DNA of 7,167 bases from the NCBI RefSeq assembly GCF_020829685.1, contig NZ_JAIVFR010000320.1, forward strand, positions 1 through 7,167, in the 5' to 3' direction. The notes under the pieces were generated by a model that saw only the letters and a list, made by a program, of their open reading frames with translations, searched no databases and was not told the origin of the DNA. Shown in pieces: positions 1 through 4,418 of this stretch (within the stretch, counting starts at the first letter, position 1; each line of letters starts with the position of its first letter). Both the position numbers and the translations under genes were made by a program. The DNA is from Nostoc sp. CHAB 5715. Its GTDB lineage: Bacteria; Cyanobacteriota; Cyanobacteriia; Cyanobacteriales; Nostocaceae.

Positions 1-297
1 ATTGGTTTTTTGAGTGTGATTGCTGTTGAGCTTTTGCAGTTAACTTATCTACACCGCACCCAGCATGAAGCCCCCGCCATTGAGATTCTTAATCCCCTTG
101 AGCTTCGGATTTTAAAAGCTAAATCTCCCAAACTCCCCAAGGTGCTAACAGTTAGTTGGGCTATAGAAGCGATCGCTCGTTTAGGGGGTTACTTGGAACA
201 TCGACGTAATACACCCATTGGCATCCAGGTACTGTGGCGCGGCTGGTTAAAATTGCACGACAAGAGTGAGGGTTGGCAGCTTGCACAAGAGACTTAA
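1..297 (+). CDS. Tn5/IS50-like (IS4 family) transposase, C-terminal fragment
   Basis: The last 98 codons of a transposase whose 5' part lies outside the window. The frame is open from base 1 to the TAA at 295-297, so the TTG at 10 is only the first possible start codon, not the real start. The visible part begins with a hydrophobic helix (FLSVIAVELLQL). It ends with IARLGGYLEHRR, then VLWRGWLKLHD and EGWQLAQ. These match, from memory, the C-terminal region of Tn5 transposase (VAVRLLQL, IARLGGF, LWEGWEAL, DGFLAAK), which mediates dimer contacts in the synaptic complex. The catalytic DDE residues would all lie upstream, so whether the gene is intact cannot be judged here. A HIP1 site (169-176) inside the gene suggests long residence in cyanobacteria. 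The family call is firm; the subgroup is an inference. Confidence 0.8.
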   Translation: MGFLSVIAVELLQLTYLHRTQHEAPAIEILNPLELRILKAKSPKLPKVLTVSWAIEAIARLGGYLEHRRNTPIGIQVLWRGWLKLHDKSEGWQLAQET

Positions 298-310
298 CGG
301 GAAAAGTCAG
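1..310 (+). mobile_element. 3' end of an IS4-family (IS50-like) insertion sequence
   Basis: The element holds the transposase C-terminus and a candidate right end. Read inward from 310 on the minus strand, the end is CTGACTTTTCCCGTTAAGTC. Its first nine bases match the Tn5/IS50 outside end (CTGACTCTT...) at eight positions. The transposase stop lies 13 bp from this end, as expected for compact IS elements. The opposite end and any target duplication lie outside the window; a 9-bp duplication would have to match 311-319 (ATCAGTGAT). The boundary is inferred. Confidence 0.5.
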
Positions 311-498
311 ATCAGTGATGGCACACTTTTCTAAATTGAATTTCTTAGCAGAAAAGTAACTACTTGATCAACAGCAGTGAAAAAATAACCAATTGGCTAA
401 AATTTGGCTCCAACAAAATGGTCAGTAGAGTGATGTTCACAGCCAATATTTGCATTTAAGTTAAAAGCAGCTTTTATGGATAATCACAACCACAGTCA
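311..498. other. Gene-free spacer with weak repeats
   Basis: No coding frame is supported here. There is an 8-bp inverted repeat, ACTTTTCT (325-332) and AGAAAAGT (350-357), with a 17-base loop and no T-run after it, so it is a poor terminator. TTGGCT occurs twice, at 393-398 and 404-409, 11 bp apart start to start, about one helical turn. A TTGCAT (450-455) lies 17 bp before TTTATG (473-478), but this is too weak to call a promoter. The spacer must hold the promoter of the actin-like gene if that gene is expressed. Confidence 0.4.
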
Positions 499-1416
499 AT
501 GTCAAACCTGATAGTCAGTTTTGACCCTGGTGCTTCCTTGACCAAGATTGTTTACGAACTAGCAACTGAAGGCAAACCATGTTTGATGACAATGGAACCA
601 GAAATGCTGAAGTTGCCTCAAAGTTCGATTGACGCTTATATGTCGAGTCGCAAGGGTCTGGAATCTCCTAAACCAGCAGATGAAGCCTGGGTGTCAAGTC
701 CGACAGATAATGATACACAATGTACGGTAGTTGGATTCCTGGCACGGCAGTTTTCAGCATCTGCCAGACTCGATAAGCTCAAGTACGAAACCTCAATTCA
801 CAAAGCCTTGGCGGTTATTGGTGCGATCGCTCAACACAATAAATTGCCTAACAGGTTTTCACTATCACTGACCTCACTACTGCCCTATGGTGAATATCAA
901 AATCGCCAAGCATTTGAGCAACAATTGCAATCTGCACTCAAGGATTTTAGATTTCGGGGTCAAAGGTTGCGGGTGAAACTGGAGCGATTCGAGTGCTTAC
1001 CCGAAGGTGCGGGATTGGCAATGATTCGCCAACGCCAGAATGGTAAAGAATGGTTCAACGCCCAAACGATCGCAGTGCTAATGTTTGGGCATCGTAATAC
1101 CAGCCTTCTACTATTTGAACGGGGCAAGATGACGGCGGGTTACACCAATGGACTGGGCTTTCACCAAATGGTAAAGCGAGTAATTGAGCGCACATCTGGA
1201 CAGGATGCCACTGCTTTGACCTCTGCCATCTATGCAGCTGGTTCAGATATCACACCTGACAACCAAACAATTCGCACTCTGGTCAAAAGTAGAGAACCTA
1301 AAAATCTTGATTATGAATTGCAGATGATTGTTAATGCCATTGCTACAGCTAAAGCTGAGTATTGGTCTAGGGCGTGTTTTCAAACTATAACCACAACAAA
1401 ATGGAGGCGATCGTAA
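499..1416 (+). CDS. ParM/StbA-like actin-family protein, 3' end cut by an IS
   Basis: Proteins of this family polymerise on ATP binding, and many push plasmid copies apart; others have unknown roles. The N-terminus LIVSFDPGASLTK (residues 4-16) fits the first phosphate-binding loop of the actin fold (DxGxxxTK). Further landmarks are LTSLLPYGEY (124-133), PEGAGLAMI (168-176) and a second loop-like segment, VLMFGHRNTSLLLF (193-206), which lacks the usual Asp. ATG 499 is the first Met after an in-frame stop at 481-483; no clear Shine-Dalgarno site precedes it. Native sequence ends at Ser290, at 1368. The last 15 residues and the stop come from the IS left end, so the C-terminal part, including the expected adenosine-binding region, is lost. 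The protein is probably non-functional. No ParR-like partner gene is visible. The family call is moderate; a role in plasmid segregation is inference. Confidence 0.65.
   Translation: MSNLIVSFDPGASLTKIVYELATEGKPCLMTMEPEMLKLPQSSIDAYMSSRKGLESPKPADEAWVSSPTDNDTQCTVVGFLARQFSASARLDKLKYETSIHKALAVIGAIAQHNKLPNRFSLSLTSLLPYGEYQNRQAFEQQLQSALKDFRFRGQRLRVKLERFECLPEGAGLAMIRQRQNGKEWFNAQTIAVLMFGHRNTSLLLFERGKMTAGYTNGLGFHQMVKRVIERTSGQDATALTSAIYAAGSDITPDNQTIRTLVKSREPKNLDYELQMIVNAIATAKAEYWSRACFQTITTTKWRRS
1368..1369. repeat. TA flank, left side of the IS5-family element
   Basis: TA stands immediately outside the left terminal repeat and again outside the right one (2248-2249). Target duplication of TA is usual for some IS5-family subgroups. 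Two bases carry little information, and any recombinant between two TA-inserted copies would look the same. Confidence 0.6.
1370..1386 (+). repeat. Left terminal inverted repeat of the IS5-family element
   Basis: GGGCGTGTTTTCAAACT, an exact reverse complement of 2231-2247. Its inner end overlaps the stop codon of the downstream transposase frame (TAG, minus strand, 1387-1385). Confidence 0.9.
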
Positions 1417-1705
1417 TCATAGCTGTATAATTTACTGCAAGTTTTTCGTATCGGGTGGCGATGCGGCGAAACTGCTTGAGCCGGTTGATAGCACGTTCAA
1501 CAACGTTGCGTTGACGATAGATTTCACGGCTAAAAGGACCTCGACGTGGTTCATTTGAGAGACGTGGTATGGTAAGACGAATACCACGGCGGCGTAAGTA
1601 GTTACGTATTCTCCGACCGGTGTAACCCTTATCTCCGACTAATCGCAAAGGGCGTAAACGAGGACGACCCCGCCCAGAACGCTTGATTTGTCCCTGTTCC
1701 ATCAA
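1385..1705 (-). CDS. IS5-family transposase, C-terminal frame (orfB)
   Basis: This frame holds the second half of the DDE transposase. From the Met at 1705 it reads LVGDKGYTG, with the second catalytic Asp at residue 25. RNVVERAINRLKQFRR follows, with the catalytic Glu at residue 70 and the basic residues that normally follow it. It ends in MITIASILLWL, a typical family C-terminus. The frame is open well upstream of this Met, to a TAG at 1825-1823. The upstream part (GFSTKIHIRCEGKGKPITF, then SPGQRNESIFLEQL) is clearly transposase sequence, so the conserved coding region runs from about 1807 down to 1385. It therefore overlaps the end of the N-terminal frame. A joined product would need a frame change between them. 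Alone, this part lacks the first catalytic Asp and would not be active. Confidence 0.85.
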   Translation of the reverse strand: MMEQGQIKRSGRGRPRLRPLRLVGDKGYTGRRIRNYLRRRGIRLTIPRLSNEPRRGPFSREIYRQRNVVERAINRLKQFRRIATRYEKLAVNYTAMITIASILLWL

Positions 1706-1755
1706 TTGTTCTAGAAAAATTGACTCGTTTCTCTGACCTGGACTGAGAATAAAAG

Positions 1756-2199
1756 TTATGGGTTTACCTTTACCCTCACACCGAATGTGTATTTTCGTAC
1801 TGAAACCACTCGCGTGTTCGACCTAGTTTCTCGTCTTCTTCGCCCCAATATTCCACCAGCTGCGTGCTGGTGGGCGCGGATCACTGTTCCATCAACGTAA
1901 TGTATTTCCCAATCAAGTTGTCCTTGTTTATCGGCGATCGCTTGCAGTTGTTCGAGAATTTGGTTCCAAACTCCGGCTTTTTGCCATCGATAAAACCTTG
2001 TGGCCACAGTCTGCCACTTTCCATAACGTTCTGGAAGGTCACGCCACGGTGCTCCGGTTCTCAGTATCCAAACAATGCCATTCACAACTGTGCGGTGGTC
2101 ATTATTTGGCTTACCTGTTTGAGGTTTTTGTGGTGGTAGTAACGGTTTTAACCTCTCCCAACGTTCGTTGCTTAAGTCTCCTCGGTTTATCATCATCAT
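1756..2199 (-). CDS. IS5-family transposase, N-terminal frame (orfA)
   Basis: This frame holds the first half of the DDE transposase. It starts at a run of three ATG codons (minus strand, 2199-2191). The N-terminal IS5-type domain (about residues 8-80) shows LSNERWERLKPLLPP, NGIVWILRTGAPWRDLPERYG and a TRFYRWQKAGVW segment. HYVDGTVIRAHQHAAG follows, with the first catalytic Asp at residue 103. After about residue 116 the arginine-rich tail does not resemble the family. The expected GEEDEKLGRTR lies in another frame there, so the last 30 or so residues are probably frameshifted. Some IS5-family members make a full transposase by ribosomal frameshifting between two ORFs. Here the three-frame pattern suggests decay instead. 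A HIP1 site (1934-1941) lies inside. Confidence 0.85.
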   Translation of the reverse strand: MMMINRGDLSNERWERLKPLLPPQKPQTGKPNNDHRTVVNGIVWILRTGAPWRDLPERYGKWQTVATRFYRWQKAGVWNQILEQLQAIADKQGQLDWEIHYVDGTVIRAHQHAAGGILGRRRRETRSNTRVVSVRKYTFGVRVKVNP

Positions 2200-2230
2200 A
2201 AAGCGATCGCATCTTTTTTAGGATACAACG

Positions 2231-2247
2231 AGTTTGAAAACACGCCC
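2231..2247 (-). repeat. Right terminal inverted repeat of the IS5-family element
   Basis: AGTTTGAAAACACGCCC, the exact reverse complement of 1370-1386. It lies 31 bp upstream of the first transposase ATG, so the element's promoter and ribosome site must fall within about 50 bp. Confidence 0.9.
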
Positions 2248-2249
2248 TA
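2248..2249. repeat. TA flank, right side of the IS5-family element
   Basis: The second copy of the TA that borders the element. PKS coding sequence resumes directly after it. Confidence 0.6.
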
Positions 2250-4418
2250 GGCGTAGAGTGTCGCCGTCTGCATACGTCCCACGCCTTTCATTCTGAGATG
2301 ATGGAACCCATCATTGAGCCATTCATCAATAAAGTTAAAAAAGTTACACTAAATCCTCCGCACATTCCCTTTATCTCCAACGTCACAGGAACCTGGATCA
2401 CAGCAAAGCAAGCCACAGATCCTGATTACTGGGCAACACATTTACGGCAAACGGTGCAGTTTACAGTGGGCATTTCTACGTTGCAGCAAGAGCCAAATCG
2501 CATCCTGCTAGAAGTGGGGCCAGGACGCACCTTGTGTACTTTTGCTCAAAAGCATTCAGATGTTGTAGGACTATGTTCATTACGGCATCCAAAGGAAAAA
2601 CAGTCGGATGTAACATTTTTACTAAACACACTAGGCAAACTCTGGTTGTACGGAGTACAGGTCAATTGGTCGGGATTTTATACCAACGAGCGCCGTTATC
2701 GTCTTCCTTTACCGACGTATCCCTTCGAGCGACAGCGTTACTGGATTCATGCCCAAAAACAGGCACATACCATTGGTATTGCTCAAATAACACAAGGCAA
2801 AAAGCCAGATATTGCCGACTGGTTCTACTTACCTTTGTGGAAACAATCTGTAGGAAAACAGCATATTACAGACGAGCTTCAAATGACAGTCGTTTCCAAC
2901 AATATGCACTCAGTGATTGGAGAAGAAGGGCTATGCCCAGAAAAGGCAACTGTACTCGGAGCTGTTAAGATAATTCCGCAAGAATATCCAAACATTAGTT
3001 GTCGTAGCATTGATGTTGTAATTCCGAAGGAAGTCAGTTGGCAACAAGAGAAACTTGTAGAACAACTGCTGAACGAGCTACAAGCACAATCCTCCGATAT
3101 AGTTATTGCCTACCGTAGTTTTCATCGCTGGGTGCAAACCTTTGAGCCAGTCCGATTAGAGGGAGGGAAGGGAGAAACATCACGATTAAGGCAAGGAGGA
3201 GTATATCTGATCACGGGTGGACTCGGAGGTGTTGGACTTGCTTTGGCGTCATATCTGGCGAAAGAAGTACGAGTCAAATTAGTTCTGATCGGGCGTTCAC
3301 ATTTTCCTGCAAAAGAAGAGTGGGAACAGTGGTTAGCTACTCACGATGAGAAGGACAGTGTAAGTCACAAAATTTGGAAAGTAAAGGAACTTGAAGAACT
3401 GGGCGCAGAAGTTTTGGTATTCAGCGCTGATGTGGCAAACCTTAAACAGATGCAACAAGCAATCGCGAAAGTCCAGGAACAATTTGGTCAAATCAATGGT
3501 GTTATCCATTGTGCGGGAGTTCCTGATTATGCTGGTGTAATTTCTCGAAGAACGCGAGAAATTACAGAAAGTATTATGGCCCCTAAAGTCAGAGGTACAC
3601 TAGTACTGGATAGCCTTTTGAAAAATGTTGAACTGGATTTCTTTATTCTTTGTTCATCTCTTAGCTCAATTCTTTCTAGAAAGAAATTTAGTGAAGTTGG
3701 TTATTGCGCCGCCAATGAGTTTCTTGATGCCTTTGCTTATTACAAAACAAACAAAGATCGCATATTCACAGTCGCGATTAACTGGACAGATTGGCAGGAT
3801 GTTGGTATGTCAGTAGAGGCAGTAAAGCGATTCGTTAGAGGACAGGAAATTTCTAATGATAAATCCTTATTAATAGACGCATTATTCCCTTATGAAGGGA
3901 TAGAGGTTTTTAGACGTATTCTCAACAGTGCAGTTTCTCGGATTGTGGTATCAACTCAAGATTTAACAACTCTGATAGAACGGGATCGTGATTTTAATGC
4001 ACAGGATCTTCTGGAATCTTTAGGTAAGGCTAACTTTTCAAAACCGACACATCCACGACCTGAACTGAGTAATGCTTATCTTGCTCCTAGAAATGAGACT
4101 GAGCAAACAATTGCAGAAATCTGGCAAAAACTACTTGGTATTGAGCTAGTAGGAATTTACGATAACTTCTTTGAACTTGGCGGCGATTCACTTCTCATAG
4201 TTCAGGTACGAAGCCAACTGCAAAAAGTATTCAAACAAGATTTATTAACAACAGATTTATTTGAATATCCTACAGTAAGTGCCCTAGCAGGATATCTCTG
4301 GCAAGAACAGATTGAAAAACTTGCCATTCAACCTGTTTATTCTCGTGCGAAAAGGCAAGAAAAGGCTATTGAAGAAGAAGCACAGATGATGAAACAAAGG
4401 AGAAAGGCACATGGATAG
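2250..4418 (+). CDS. Type I polyketide synthase, 5'-truncated: partial AT, KR, ACP
   Basis: The C-terminal part of a modular PKS protein. PKS codons begin right after the IS at 2250 (GVECRRLHTSHAFHS); the first Met (2298, residue 1 here) lies inside the AT and has no ribosome site. In order: the AT C-terminal part with HAFHS, a malonyl-CoA signature, but without the active-site Ser half; the post-AT linker ending YPFERQRYWI (141-150); a KR whose structural subdomain looks shortened at 181-188; the KR NADPH loop TGGLGGVG (306-313) with candidate catalytic Lys430, a Ser near 454-456, Tyr469 and Asn473; and an ACP (about 597-668) with GGDSL, phosphopantetheine Ser631. No DH, ER or thioesterase is present, so an intact module would yield a beta-hydroxy intermediate. 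A charged tail (about 670-706) may act as a docking segment. The gene overlaps the next PKS gene by 8 bp. It is probably non-functional here, because KS and AT active sites are missing. Confidence 0.9.
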   Translation, partial: GVECRRLHTSHAFHSEMMEPIIEPFINKVKKVTLNPPHIPFISNVTGTWITAKQATDPDYWATHLRQTVQFTVGISTLQQEPNRILLEVGPGRTLCTFAQKHSDVVGLCSLRHPKEKQSDVTFLLNTLGKLWLYGVQVNWSGFYTNERRYRLPLPTYPFERQRYWIHAQKQAHTIGIAQITQGKKPDIADWFYLPLWKQSVGKQHITDELQMTVVSNNMHSVIGEEGLCPEKATVLGAVKIIPQEYPNISCRSIDVVIPKEVSWQQEKLVEQLLNELQAQSSDIVIAYRSFHRWVQTFEPVRLEGGKGETSRLRQGGVYLITGGLGGVGLALASYLAKEVRVKLVLIGRSHFPAKEEWEQWLATHDEKDSVSHKIWKVKELEELGAEVLVFSADVANLKQMQQAIAKVQEQFGQINGVIHCAGVPDYAGVISRRTREITESIMAPKVRGTLVLDSLLKNVELDFFILCSSLSSILSRKKFSEVGYCAANEFLDAFAYYKTNKDRIFTVAINWTDWQDVGMSVEAVKRFVRGQEISNDKSLLIDALFPYEGIEVFRRILNSAVSRIVVSTQDLTTLIERDRDFNAQDLLESLGKANFSKPTHPRPELSNAYLAPRNETEQTIAEIWQKLLGIELVGIYDNFFELGGDSLLIVQVRSQLQKVFKQDLLTTDLFEYPTVSALAGYLWQEQIEKLAIQPVYSRAKRQEKAIEEEAQMMKQRRKAHG
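4396..4402 (+). promoter_or_regulatory. Shine-Dalgarno site of the second PKS gene
   Basis: AAAGGAG, 8 bases before ATG 4411. It lies inside the end of the upstream PKS gene, which fits translation of both from one transcript and supports the 4411 start. Confidence 0.75.

Larger units (their letters stand above)
1370..2247 (-). mobile_element. Complete 878-bp IS5-family insertion sequence
   Basis: The element is bounded by perfect 17-bp inverted repeats (1370-1386 and 2231-2247) and flanked by TA on both sides. It carries one transposase coding region on the minus strand, split by frame changes. Size, two-frame transposase, GGG-starting ends and TA target fit the IS5 family, probably the IS427 subgroup. 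It sits between the truncated actin-like gene and the truncated PKS gene, and forms the end of both. The element looks complete at its ends, but its transposase may be inactive. I do not recognise the named element. Confidence 0.88.

Noticed and set aside
325..357. Rho-independent terminator after the IS4-family transposase
   Set aside because: The stem is AT-rich with a 17-base loop and no following T-run.
450..478. Possible promoter TTGCAT-17 bp-TTTATG for the actin-like gene
   Set aside because: The -10 box matches the consensus at only three of six positions, so it is not distinguishable from chance in AT-rich DNA.
1864..2201. Plus-strand open frames of 91 and 67 codons opposite the transposase
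   Set aside because: They lie antisense to the well-supported transposase N-terminal frame, and their products show no recognisable motif.
1370..2247. Programmed -1 frameshift as the normal way to make the IS5-family transposase
   Set aside because: Possible, but the conserved GEEDEKLGRTR stretch sits in the third frame, which a single shift in the overlap would not translate. Kept only as an alternative to decay.
2534..2968. 144-codon frame inside the first PKS gene
   Set aside because: It is a shadow of the AT/KR coding region in another frame; the PKS frame has clear domain motifs across it.
3625..3816. 63-codon frame inside the KR
   Set aside because: It overlaps the KR catalytic motifs read in the PKS frame and has no features of its own.
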